This document shows, piece by piece, positions 9,304-17,716 of a stretch of DNA of 43,447 nucleotides (the stretch's first letter is position 1; every line of letters starts with the position of its first letter). The DNA comes from Gammaproteobacteria bacterium (GTDB taxonomy: Bacteria; Pseudomonadota; Gammaproteobacteria; Steroidobacterales; Steroidobacteraceae). The notes under the pieces were generated by a model. It made no database searches. It saw nothing but the letters and a program-made list of their open reading frames with translations, and was not told the DNA's origin. The translations under genes were made by a program, and so were the position numbers. Location: positions 1 through 43,447 of the forward strand of contig JAQGOF010000233.1 of assembly GCA_028293745.1 (NCBI GenBank). Reading direction: 5' to 3'.

Positions 9304-9897
9304 ATGGGATTGCGTCCAGCAGTTATCGCCCCACTCCTGATAGTCACAGTCCTGACAGTGGCGGCCCTCGGAGCCGTCGCCGCAAAGCCGGCCGCGACGG
9401 CTCCTGCCAAGACTTCGGCGACCGAGCCCGGACATAAGTCCGTTGCACAAAAGCCGGGTCATATTCTGGATCTGGACTGGAAGGAGCTGCTGCCAGAGGG
9501 CGAACGCGCTCACTTCACGTCCGTGGCACCAGCCCCCGTGCATGACTACCGCGGCGAAGGCGGACCTCCGGCGGTCCAGGCGCAAGACTTCAACGTCAAC
9601 AAGTCGCTCGAGGGCGCAACGGTGCGCCTGCCGGGATTCATCGTTCCGCTGGAGGCGGTCAAGAACGGCGGCGTGAGCGAATTCCTCCTCGTGCCGTACT
9701 TCGGCTCGTGTATTCACGTGCCGCCGCCACCGCCGAACCAGATCGTCTACGTGCACAACAGCAAGCGGCCAGGCATCGAGTCCATCTACGAGGCGTATTG
9801 GATCACAGGCAAACTGCACCTGCAGACCAAGACGACGCGCCTGGGTTCCACGGCATACGAGCTCAGCGCCGACAAAATCGAAGTCTATAAATACTGA
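9304..9897 (+). CDS. DUF3299-type secreted protein of unknown function
   Basis: 197 residues. A hydrophobic signal sequence occupies about residues 7-26 (AVIAPLLIVTVLTVAALGAVAA), then an Ala/Thr/Lys-rich linker, then a conserved-looking domain: LDWKELLPEG, VRLPGFIVPLE, EFLLVPYFGSCIHVPPPPPNQ and AYWITGKL. These match what I know of DUF3299, a periplasmic domain often found near ABC-type lipoprotein or macrolide exporter genes. The Cys-His pair in GSCIHVP suggests a possible metal or redox site, but no function is established. Its stop abuts the ATG of the next gene, so the two form an operon. They interrupt the usual lptE-holA order. Confidence 0.85.
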   Translation: MGLRPAVIAPLLIVTVLTVAALGAVAAKPAATAPAKTSATEPGHKSVAQKPGHILDLDWKELLPEGERAHFTSVAPAPVHDYRGEGGPPAVQAQDFNVNKSLEGATVRLPGFIVPLEAVKNGGVSEFLLVPYFGSCIHVPPPPPNQIVYVHNSKRPGIESIYEAYWITGKLHLQTKTTRLGSTAYELSADKIEVYKY

Positions 9898-10863
9898 ATG
9901 ACCAACATGCAGCGCCGGGGCGCGTATCCCCCTGTCGAGCCGTTTCGTACCGGGTTCCTGCGCGTCTCGGACGTGCACGAGCTCTATTTTGAAGAGAGCG
10001 GCAATCCGGACGGCAAGCCGGCAGTGTTCCTGCACGGCGGCCCGGGAGGCGGCACCGATCCGAAGATGCGGACCTTCTTCGATCCGAAACTCTACCGCAT
10101 CGTACTGTTTGATCAGCGCGGCTGCGGCAAGAGCCGGCCGCACGCCAATCTCGTGGACAACACGACATGGCACCTCGTAGAAGATATCGAGCGGTTGCGC
10201 GAGCACCTCGGCATAGAGCGGTGGTTGGTGTTTGGTGGCTCATGGGGCTCGACGCTCGCGCTGGCGTACGCGGAAGCCCACCCGCAGCGTGTTACAGAGC
10301 TGGTGTTGCGCGGAATCTTCCTGCTGCGCAAGTGGGAGATCGACTGGTTCTATCAGAACCCGGGTGGTGCCGCCGCGATCTATCCGGACCTGTGGGAGCA
10401 GTACGTTTCCACGATTCCGCAGGACGAGCGCTCAGGAATGGTGCGCGCATACTACAAACGCCTCACGAGCGAAGACCCGCAGGTGTTGGGGCAGGCCTCA
10501 AAGACCTGGTCCATATGGGAGGGGGCCACGAGTTTCCTGCATCTGAACCCTGAGTACGTCGAGAAGTTCGGGGAAGACGAGTACGCGGCGGCGTTCGCCC
10601 GCATCGAGTGTCATTACTTCATCAATGGCGGCTTCATGCGTACCGACAATCAGCTCATCGAGGATGTCGGCAAGATCCGCCACATTCCCGCAGTCATCGT
10701 GCAGGGCCGCTACGATGTGATCTGCCCCATGAAGAGCGCCTGGGACCTGCATCGTGCCTGGCCCGAGGCAGACCTGCGGATCGTTGCGGATGCCGGTCAC
10801 TCTGCGTTCGAGGCCGGCAATGTGCATGAGTTGGTCAGTGCGACGGACCGCTTTGCACAGTGA
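9898..10863 (+). CDS. pip: Prolyl iminopeptidase (alpha/beta hydrolase)
   Basis: 321 residues, the normal length for the S33 family, which removes N-terminal proline from peptides in the cytoplasm. Visible features are the oxyanion-hole motif HGGPGGG (46-52), DQRGCGKS (72-79), the nucleophile elbow GGSWGS with Ser115, the Asp in GRYDVICP and the His in DAGHSAFE near the C-terminus. There is no signal peptide. The ATG follows the preceding stop without a gap, so translation is probably coupled to the DUF3299 gene. It converges with the minus-strand gene that ends at 10888. Confidence 0.96.
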   Translation: MTNMQRRGAYPPVEPFRTGFLRVSDVHELYFEESGNPDGKPAVFLHGGPGGGTDPKMRTFFDPKLYRIVLFDQRGCGKSRPHANLVDNTTWHLVEDIERLREHLGIERWLVFGGSWGSTLALAYAEAHPQRVTELVLRGIFLLRKWEIDWFYQNPGGAAAIYPDLWEQYVSTIPQDERSGMVRAYYKRLTSEDPQVLGQASKTWSIWEGATSFLHLNPEYVEKFGEDEYAAAFARIECHYFINGGFMRTDNQLIEDVGKIRHIPAVIVQGRYDVICPMKSAWDLHRAWPEADLRIVADAGHSAFEAGNVHELVSATDRFAQ

Positions 10864-10887
10864 CTCCAGGGCGGGTTCCCTCGATGC

Positions 10888-11367
10888 TCATCTGAGCCGC
10901 CCTGTCAGCCGGCTGTCCGAATCGATCACGCCGTGCTCGACCAGCCACCCGCGCGCATCCTCGGCATCCGCGGCGAACCAGGCTCGAGTGTTGCCCAGCC
11001 GGAAGCTGTAGCCCCAGTCGTCCATGTCGCAAGACAGGCGCTCGCGCCCGATTCCGGGCAGCTCGTCAGCCAGCAGAACCTGCAGGTAGCAGACAGCCGA
11101 CTCCTCAGCATCATCACCGCCAGCGTCGCGGTCGAGTCCCGAGCGCCGCTCCGGGCTCATGCAGATGTAGTGGCTCGCTTCGTGCAGAACGGAATGCACG
11201 GGTGTGTCCATCCGCGCGTACAACCGATCACCCTTGAGACCCGCTTCGCTGTCACCCCAATAGGATCCCGGAATGACTTCCTCCGGGGCGGTCAGGGTCA
11301 GTGCCAGGCCGTAGCGGCTCAGCAGCAGCGCCACTGCAACTCGATCAACGCGATTCAGGTGTAACAC
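10888..11367 (-). CDS. Small HExxH protein, possible zinc metallopeptidase
   Basis: 159 residues from a GTG start (the frame offers no usable ATG). I do not recognise a named family. A clear HEASH zinc motif lies at residues 62-66 (VHSVLHEASHYICM), followed about 22 residues later by DDAEESAVCYLQ, where a Glu could be the third ligand as in gluzincins. The C-terminal third is acidic with WGYSFRLGNTRAWF. There is no signal peptide or membrane segment, so it is probably cytoplasmic. It follows lptE after 21 bases on the same strand and sits where holA would normally be. A function in protein turnover is a guess. Confidence 0.75.
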   Translation of the reverse strand: MLHLNRVDRVAVALLLSRYGLALTLTAPEEVIPGSYWGDSEAGLKGDRLYARMDTPVHSVLHEASHYICMSPERRSGLDRDAGGDDAEESAVCYLQVLLADELPGIGRERLSCDMDDWGYSFRLGNTRAWFAADAEDARGWLVEHGVIDSDSRLTGRLR

Positions 11368-11388
11368 GTAGGAGCCGAACCCAATTCG

Positions 11389-11904
11389 TCAGAGGCTGGA
11401 CAGCTGCCGCACCACCCGGTCAGCCAGGTCATGGGCCATGGCCTGGCGCAGGATCGCCTCTTCGTGCTCTTTCGCAAGCAACCGGGTCTCATCGAAGCTG
11501 TAGCTGCGAGTGGCCGAAACCTCCTGCGGGGCCAGCAGCTCCTTATCACCTGCGCTGACGGAAAACCGCACGGTATAGGTTACTTCGTACTCGTTGGGCC
11601 TGTTCAGCGCTGACACGGAGAGCGTGCGGCGCACGACTTCATCCTTCAGGATGTTTACGACCGACGACGCCGTGGCCTTATCGAGCGCTGGCCGCGCACC
11701 GGATGTCAGAAGCGCCTTGCGCAGGCTCTGCACGAAATCCGTCTGGTGATCAGTGGCCTGCACGTAGGCAGCCTTCATGGACTGCGGTAGCGGCGTACGC
11801 CCTTCCAGATGAAAGCCACAGGCGCCGGGCACTGCGAACACCAACGCCAGCCCTAGCTTTGATACCGCGGCGCGTGTGCGCCGACGCAGACTTGCGCTTT
11901 GCAT
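11389..11904 (-). CDS. lptE: LPS-assembly lipoprotein LptE
   Basis: 171 residues. LptE plugs the LptD barrel and helps insert lipopolysaccharide into the outer leaflet of the outer membrane. The N-terminus is a lipoprotein signal with Cys at the end of VPGACGFHL (lipobox near residues 26-29), and GFHLEGRTPLP right after it is the typical start of mature LptE. The rest is diverse, as in the family, but ATRSYSFDETRLLAKEHEE and LRQAMAHDLADRVVRQLSSL fit the LptE C-terminal helix. It lies three bases after leuS, the conserved leuS-lptE arrangement. Confidence 0.93.
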   Translation of the reverse strand: MQSASLRRRTRAAVSKLGLALVFAVPGACGFHLEGRTPLPQSMKAAYVQATDHQTDFVQSLRKALLTSGARPALDKATASSVVNILKDEVVRRTLSVSALNRPNEYEVTYTVRFSVSAGDKELLAPQEVSATRSYSFDETRLLAKEHEEAILRQAMAHDLADRVVRQLSSL

Positions 11905-11907
11905 GGG

Positions 11908-14535
11908 TTACACGACGATATTGATGAGTTTGCCGGGTACGTAGATGACTTTCCGGATCGGCTTGTCCACGAACTTCCTGACATGCTCGTCCGCGAGTGC
12001 GGCAGCCTTGATCGCGTCTTCATTCGCGCCCGCGGGAACGGTCACCCGCCCCCGCAGCTTACCGTTAACCTGCACGACCAGCTCCAGCTCGTCCTGACGA
12101 AGAGCGTCCTGCGCCGGCGCAGGCAACGGCGCGTCGAGCAAATCTCCGAGTTCCCGGGCGTATCCCAGTTGCACCCACAGTACATGCGTGACGTGTGGTG
12201 CGATCGGGTACAAGGTGCGCAGCAATATGCTCACGCCCTCGCGCAGCAGCGGCGCGGCTTCAGGCTGTCCCTTCGCGCTTTCCAGGGCGATGAGCATCTT
12301 CATCGTCGCCGACACAACGGTGTTGTAATGCGTGCGCTGATAGTCGAACAGCGCTTGCTGCAGGCAGGTATGCAGCTCATGACGGACCTTCTTCAGACCG
12401 CCGCCGAGCGATGCAGCCACCAGCGCTGGCGCACTCGTGATGCGTTCGCGATGGTCGTAACAAAAGGACCACAAGCGCTTCAGGAACTGGTGCACACCTT
12501 TGGCGCTGGCGTCCGACCAGGGCGCGCTTTGATCCGGGGGACCTGCGAACATGACGAACGCGCGCGCAGTATCGGCGCCGAAACGTTCGATGAACGCGCC
12601 AGGCTCCACGACGTTGTTCTTGCTCTTGGACATCTTTTCGATGCCCCCGTAGCTGACCGGTTTGCCGTCCTCCCTGGCAACGGCGCTGATCGGCGTGCCG
12701 CGCTCGTCGAATTGCTGCTCTATTTCCGCCGGATAGAACCAGCGCTTCTTGCCGTTGGTGTCTTCGCGGTAGTAGCAGTGAGCCAGCAGCATGCCCTGCG
12801 TGAACAACTGTTTGAACGGCTCGTTGACTTTGACGAGGCCCAGATCGCGCATCACCTTGGTCCAGAACCGCGCATACAACAGGTGCAGTACGGCGTGCTC
12901 GATGCCACCGATGTACTGATCCACGGGCATCCAATAATCGGTGCGCTCATCGACCATCACCGGCGCGTCGGGGCAGCAATAACGCATGTAGTACCAGGAC
13001 GAATCGACAAACGTGTCCATCGTGTCGGTTTCGCGGCGCGCCGGCTTGCCGCACACGGGGCACGTACAGGCGAGGAAACGCTCGTCCTTGTTCAGCGGGT
13101 TGCCGGTGCCATCCGGCACCAGGTCCTCGGGCAGGACCACTGGCAAGTCCTCTTCCGGCACGGGCACGGCCCCGCACACTTCGCAATGGATGATGGGAAT
13201 CGGCGTGCCCCAGTAGCGCTGGCGCGATATTCCCCAGTCGCGCAGGCGGTACTGGATGCGCTTGCAGCCAAGTCCCCTGCTCTGCAGAGCGGCCGCAATG
13301 GCGTCGACGGCCGCCTGGAATTCAAGTCCTGAAAACTCACCCGAATTCACGGTGATTCCGTATTCGGAGTAAGGGGCGATCCACGGCTCGCGCACCTGAT
13401 CGTACGCACCGGTCTTCGACTTCACGACACCGACGATGGGCAGCCTGTTCTTGTGCGCGAATTCGAAATCCCGCTCATCGTGAGCCGGGACACCCATCAC
13501 CGCCCCTTCGCCGTATCCCATCAGCACGTAGTTTGCGACCCAGACTTCGATGGGCTTGCCCGTGAACGGGTGCAGCACGTGCAGCCCCGTCGCCATGCCT
13601 TTCTTTTCCTGCGTGGCGAGATCCGCTTCCATCACCGCCCCATGACGGCATTCATCGATGAAGGCGGATAGCCGCGGATTGAGTCGCCCCGCAGCGAGCG
13701 CAATCGGATGCTCGGCCGCAATGGCCATGAACGTCGCGCCAAACACCGTATCCGCGCGCGTAGTGAACACTTTGAGCGCGCCGTCGGACTCCACGACTTC
13801 CCGCGTATCCGGTGCATACGGGAAATGGATCTCGCAGCCCTCACTGCGCCCGATCCAGTTCTCCTGCATGGTGCGCACCTGCGCAGGCCAGCCCTCGAGG
13901 TCGTTCTTGACCTGCTGGAGCAATTCCTCGGCATACCGGGTGATTGCGAGGTAGTAGCCGGGAATCTCGCGCTTTTCCACCGGCACACCCGAGCGCCAAC
14001 CCCGGCCGTCGACCACCTGCTCGTTGGCAAGGACGGTGTTGTCGACAGGATCCCAGTTGACGATCTGAGTCTTGCGATAGGCGATGCCGCCTTTCAGCAT
14101 CTTGAGGAATAGCCATTGGTTCCACCGGTAATAACTGGGATCGCAGGTAGCGATTTCCCGGGACCAGTCGAACGCAAACCCCATGGGCGCGAACTGCGCC
14201 TTCATGTCCGCGATGTTTGCGCGTGTCCATTTCGCCGGTGCTATCCGTTTGTCGATTGCGGCGTTTTCGGCAGGCAGGCCGAAAGCGTCCCAACCCATGG
14301 GCGTCATGACGTTGTAGCCGGACGAGCGCATGAAACGGTAAACGACGTCATTCAACGTGTAATTGCGCATGTGGCCCATGTGCAGCTTGCCGCTGGGATA
14401 CGGCAGCATCGAGCACACATAGAACTTCCCCTTGGGAAAGCGGGGATCGTGTTCCTTCGAGCGATAAGCATCCAGTGCACGCCAATGCTGCTGCGCCGCG
14501 GCTTCTACCGCGGCCGGATCGTAGATTTCATCCAT
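11908..14535 (-). CDS. leuS: Leucyl-tRNA synthetase
   Basis: 875 residues from the ATG at 14535; a TTG one codon earlier is the only longer option. It charges tRNA-Leu. The class I HIGH signature appears as HMGH (residues 52-55) in LPYPSGKLHMGHMRN, and KMSKSKNN lies near residue 632. The CP1 editing domain (about 220-415) and a zinc-ribbon-like insertion with CEVCG and CTCPVCGKP are present. The ATG shares one base with the stop of the protease gene (TGATG). It is followed by lptE. Confidence 0.98.
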   Translation of the reverse strand: MDEIYDPAAVEAAAQQHWRALDAYRSKEHDPRFPKGKFYVCSMLPYPSGKLHMGHMRNYTLNDVVYRFMRSSGYNVMTPMGWDAFGLPAENAAIDKRIAPAKWTRANIADMKAQFAPMGFAFDWSREIATCDPSYYRWNQWLFLKMLKGGIAYRKTQIVNWDPVDNTVLANEQVVDGRGWRSGVPVEKREIPGYYLAITRYAEELLQQVKNDLEGWPAQVRTMQENWIGRSEGCEIHFPYAPDTREVVESDGALKVFTTRADTVFGATFMAIAAEHPIALAAGRLNPRLSAFIDECRHGAVMEADLATQEKKGMATGLHVLHPFTGKPIEVWVANYVLMGYGEGAVMGVPAHDERDFEFAHKNRLPIVGVVKSKTGAYDQVREPWIAPYSEYGITVNSGEFSGLEFQAAVDAIAAALQSRGLGCKRIQYRLRDWGISRQRYWGTPIPIIHCEVCGAVPVPEEDLPVVLPEDLVPDGTGNPLNKDERFLACTCPVCGKPARRETDTMDTFVDSSWYYMRYCCPDAPVMVDERTDYWMPVDQYIGGIEHAVLHLLYARFWTKVMRDLGLVKVNEPFKQLFTQGMLLAHCYYREDTNGKKRWFYPAEIEQQFDERGTPISAVAREDGKPVSYGGIEKMSKSKNNVVEPGAFIERFGADTARAFVMFAGPPDQSAPWSDASAKGVHQFLKRLWSFCYDHRERITSAPALVAASLGGGLKKVRHELHTCLQQALFDYQRTHYNTVVSATMKMLIALESAKGQPEAAPLLREGVSILLRTLYPIAPHVTHVLWVQLGYARELGDLLDAPLPAPAQDALRQDELELVVQVNGKLRGRVTVPAGANEDAIKAAALADEHVRKFVDKPIRKVIYVPGKLINIVV

Positions 14536-16079
14536 CAAGGAATGCGCAATGGTACGAAGATCTGCGCGTCCTCGCGTTGAATCAGCAGCGCGACGTTCTT
14601 GCCGGAGCTCTTCGCCTCGTCCTGAAGCTCCTTCACCGTCTTCACGCGCTTGCCGTTGACGCCGAGGATGATGTCACCCGGTTGCACACCCGCGGAGGCG
14701 GCCGGCCCTGTTACTTCTTCGACGACGAGATTGCCCTGAGTCTCCGCTTGCTCCTTTTCCTGAGGATCGAGCGGGCGGACCGTCAAACCAAACTGGCTGG
14801 CCTGGTTGGTCGCACGGTCTTTCTGCTTGCCACCCAGCTTCGCCTGTTGCTGCTGCTCCTTCAGCTCCGTGACCTTCACGTTTACTGATTGCCTCTTGCC
14901 TCCGCGCCAGACATCCAACGTGGCATCCGCACCCGGCTTCATCGCCGCAATCTGTCCGGACAACTCCCCGTAGCGCTCGATCGGCTTGTTATTGACGGCC
15001 AGAATCACATCACCGGGTTGCAGCCCCGCCTTGGCAGCCGGACCGTCCTTCTCCACGGAGCTGACTAGCGCGCCACGCGGGCGGTCGAGCCCGAACGACT
15101 CGGCCAGCTGCGCATTCACGTCCTGGATCGTCACGCCAATCCGGCCGCGGACTACCTTGCCCGTCTTGACCAACTGGTCTTCCACGTTGCGCGCCACATC
15201 GATCGGAATTGCGAACGAGACTCCCATGTAGCCGCCTGTGCGGCTGAAGATCTGGGAGTTGATTCCAATCACTTCGCCGGCGAGGTTGAACAGGGGGCCG
15301 CCCGAGTTGCCCGGATTGACGGCCACGTCCGTCTGGATGAACGGCACATAGTTGTCGCTCGGCAGCGAGCGCGCGGTGGCGCTGATGATGCCCGCGGTAG
15401 CGCTGTTCTCGAAACCAAACGGCGAGCCGATGGCGAGCACCCACTGTCCCGGCTTGACCTTCGATGGATCGCCCAGTTTCACAGTGGGCAGGTTGCTTGC
15501 ACTGATCTTGATGACGGCCACGTCCGTGCGCTCGTCGGCGCCGATGACTTTGGCCGGGAATTCACGCCGGTCTGTCAGGCGGACGGTCACCTCATCCGCG
15601 TTTCCAACAACGTGCGTGTTGGTGAGGATGTAACCATCCGCACTGACGATGAAGCCCGAGCCCGCTCCCCGTACGGGGGGCGCATTGCCGCGCGGTCCCT
15701 GGTCGGGTGTCGGAATACCGAAACGGCGGAAGAAATCGTAGAACGGATCGTTGGGTGACAATCCCTGTGGGCCGCCGCCAGTTGAAGGCTGCGCCTTCTC
15801 GACCACTTCGACGTTCACGACGGCCGGGCCGTATTTCTCCACCAGCGGTGAGAAGTCGGGCAGCGCGCGCACTGCAGTCTCCGCCGCCGGAACTGTCGGG
15901 ATCGAAGATGGAGGAGCGATCGTCTGGGTCTGGCTCGCCTGTGATTGGGAATGCGATCCCTGGGCACTCGAGTCGCCGGAGCACGCAGCCAGCGCGATGG
16001 AGACACACAACACCGGCCACAGCGGAGGCCGGAACAGCGACGAGGCCTCAGGGACAGGGCGGCGTGAAGACACACTCAT
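14535..16079 (-). CDS. DegQ/MucD-type periplasmic serine protease
   Basis: 514 residues. HtrA-family proteases degrade or refold damaged envelope proteins. The N-terminus carries a lipoprotein-like signal (ALAACSGD, Cys33), so it may be membrane-anchored. The catalytic triad is His156 (TNTHVVGN), Asp186 (ERTDVAVIK) and Ser259 (NPGNSGGPL), with two C-terminal PDZ domains (about 310-405 and 430-510). A Gln/Lys-rich linker (EQQQQAKLGGKQKDR) separates the PDZ domains. GGAG lies just before the ATG. Three GC palindromes stand 23-95 bases upstream. The last codons overlap the leuS start, an unusual but clear coupling. The symbol is left open because DegP, DegQ and MucD are hard to separate by reading. 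Confidence 0.95.
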   Translation of the reverse strand: MSVSSRRPVPEASSLFRPPLWPVLCVSIALAACSGDSSAQGSHSQSQASQTQTIAPPSSIPTVPAAETAVRALPDFSPLVEKYGPAVVNVEVVEKAQPSTGGGPQGLSPNDPFYDFFRRFGIPTPDQGPRGNAPPVRGAGSGFIVSADGYILTNTHVVGNADEVTVRLTDRREFPAKVIGADERTDVAVIKISASNLPTVKLGDPSKVKPGQWVLAIGSPFGFENSATAGIISATARSLPSDNYVPFIQTDVAVNPGNSGGPLFNLAGEVIGINSQIFSRTGGYMGVSFAIPIDVARNVEDQLVKTGKVVRGRIGVTIQDVNAQLAESFGLDRPRGALVSSVEKDGPAAKAGLQPGDVILAVNNKPIERYGELSGQIAAMKPGADATLDVWRGGKRQSVNVKVTELKEQQQQAKLGGKQKDRATNQASQFGLTVRPLDPQEKEQAETQGNLVVEEVTGPAASAGVQPGDIILGVNGKRVKTVKELQDEAKSSGKNVALLIQREDAQIFVPLRIP

Positions 16080-16102
16080 GCTCGACTCCGATCATTGCTT
16101 TG

Positions 16103-16173
16103 CCCGCCAAAGGGCGGGACATTGCATCTGCCCGCCAAAGGGCGGGACATAGGATGGCCCGCCAGGAGGCGGG
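16103..16173. repeat. Three spaced copies of a CCCGCC-N4-GGCGGG palindrome
   Basis: Palindromes at 16103-16118, 16131-16146 and 16158-16173, about 27-28 bases apart. The first two are embedded in an identical 22-base unit (TGCCCGCCAAAGGGCGGGA followed by CAT); the third is diverged. They lie between the lnt stop and the protease start, so on the minus-strand transcript they would form three consecutive hairpins. They resemble REP-like intergenic repeats. A role in mRNA stability or termination after lnt is inference. Confidence 0.88.
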
Positions 16174-16188
16174 AAGGGGGTTTTTCGT

Positions 16189-17712
16189 TCAATTGGCAGC
16201 ACCCGGCGTGCCCGCGGGCACGGCCGCAGAAACGCGCAAGGTCCTATAGTTCCTCAGCCCGAGCCCGCACGCCAGCGCCGCTGCGCAGAGGCTCACGATT
16301 GGCCAATTTCCAACACGTGCGTAGGGCGGCAGGCCCGTGCGCGGTGTGACCGTGGATTTGAGGACATAAGGGGTGAATTCAGGCGCACGCGCAACCACTT
16401 CGCCGTGCGGGCCGATCACACCCGAAATGCCGTCGTTGGCCGCGCGCACCAGGTATCGGCCGGCTTCCATCGCACGCATCCTGGCGATCTGGAAGTGTTG
16501 GTGACGGGCGCTCGAGTGGCCGAACCAGGCATCGTTGGTCACATTGACGAGGGCGTCCGCCGAGCGCAGCACTCCGATCATGGAGCTGCCATAGGCATCC
16601 TCGTAACAGATGGTCGCGCCAAGTTTCAGGCCGCCCGCGGGCAGCGGCGGCTGTTCGTCGCCCCCGCGCGTGAAATCCGAGTACGGCAGGCTGTGCAGGC
16701 GCAACCAGGAGCGCACGAAGCTGGGAACCGGGAAGAACTCGGCGAACGGCACGAGATGATTCTTGGAGTACCAGGTGAGCTCGTCATCGAGCGCCAGCAC
16801 CGAGTTGTAATACTGCTTGCCGTCGTCCGAAGACCGCACCACACCAAACACGAGCGCCGAGTGGTGGGTGCGCGCTTCGCGGTACACCGCAGTAATCCAG
16901 GAAACCAGCTCATTCGCGAGATCCGGCGGAGCTGACTCCGGCCACACGATCAGACGCGCACCGAGGGCAGTTTCCGTCAGACGCTGGTACAGGTCGAGCG
17001 TGGTCTGCTTGTTCGAGTCCAGCCACTTCTGGTCCTGGGGAATCGAGCCCTGGACCACCGCCACGGTGACGGGCGGCCCGGAAGGGTGAGTCCATTCCAC
17101 CGATCCGAGCGCGGCTGCCGCCAGCCACGGAATCACAAAGACAACGGCCGCAACGATTCGCGTCCGCCCGGATCCCAGCACCGCCGCAGTAACCGCACCT
17201 GCGCAAACCAGCAGCACCGCGCTGATTCCATACACGCCGGCGATGGGTGCCAGGCGCGACAGCCAGGTATCGGTCTGGGAGTATCCGAGCGACAGCCACG
17301 AAAAGCCCGACAGGAACCAGCCGCGCCACCACTCCAACAACAGCCACGCTGCCGGCACTGCTACCAGCCAGCGCACCGCGCCAGTTTCCGGCAGCCACCG
17401 GGCCACCACGTACCCGAGAGCGGCGTGATACAGCCCCATGATCGCGACCAGCGCGACCATGAGGAGCGCCGCCACATACACGGGCGCCTCGCCAAAAATG
17501 TGGATGCTGACGTACAGCCAATAGGTGCCGGCTGCGAAAGTACCGGTGTTGAACCAGAAGCCGAGACAGGCCGCCTCGCGCGGTTTCGCTCCCTGCCAGA
17601 GCCACATCAGCACGGCGGGGCAGAGAAAAGCGAGCGGCCACCACTGCAGCGGCGCAAACCCGCAGGCCAGCAGCGCGCCGGCGGCCAGCGCGACCAGGCG
17701 CCGTACATTCAT
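16189..17712 (-). CDS. lnt: Apolipoprotein N-acyltransferase
   Basis: 507 residues. Lnt adds the third acyl chain to the N-terminal Cys of lipoproteins in the inner membrane. The N-terminal half has several membrane helices (from NVRRLVALAAGALL to about residue 205), followed by the periplasmic nitrilase-like domain with the catalytic triad Glu259 (LIVWPES), Lys317 (SKNHLVPF) and Cys369 (ATICYED), then a final helix. The ATG at 17712 lies four bases after the corC stop; an ATG at 17745 inside corC is possible but adds no family-like sequence. The corC-lnt pair is the usual gammaproteobacterial order. Confidence 0.96.
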   Translation of the reverse strand: MNVRRLVALAAGALLACGFAPLQWWPLAFLCPAVLMWLWQGAKPREAACLGFWFNTGTFAAGTYWLYVSIHIFGEAPVYVAALLMVALVAIMGLYHAALGYVVARWLPETGAVRWLVAVPAAWLLLEWWRGWFLSGFSWLSLGYSQTDTWLSRLAPIAGVYGISAVLLVCAGAVTAAVLGSGRTRIVAAVVFVIPWLAAAALGSVEWTHPSGPPVTVAVVQGSIPQDQKWLDSNKQTTLDLYQRLTETALGARLIVWPESAPPDLANELVSWITAVYREARTHHSALVFGVVRSSDDGKQYYNSVLALDDELTWYSKNHLVPFAEFFPVPSFVRSWLRLHSLPYSDFTRGGDEQPPLPAGGLKLGATICYEDAYGSSMIGVLRSADALVNVTNDAWFGHSSARHQHFQIARMRAMEAGRYLVRAANDGISGVIGPHGEVVARAPEFTPYVLKSTVTPRTGLPPYARVGNWPIVSLCAAALACGLGLRNYRTLRVSAAVPAGTPGAAN

Positions 17713-17716
17713 CGGG

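Noticed and set aside
9244..10206. Minus-strand open frame of 320 codons opposite the DUF3299 and pip genes
   Set aside because: No family-like sequence, and it would overlap holA as well; pip is unmistakable on the plus strand.
11899..13332. Long plus-strand open frame of 477 codons
   Set aside because: It runs antisense through leuS, has no recognisable domain, and is explained by high GC in the real gene.
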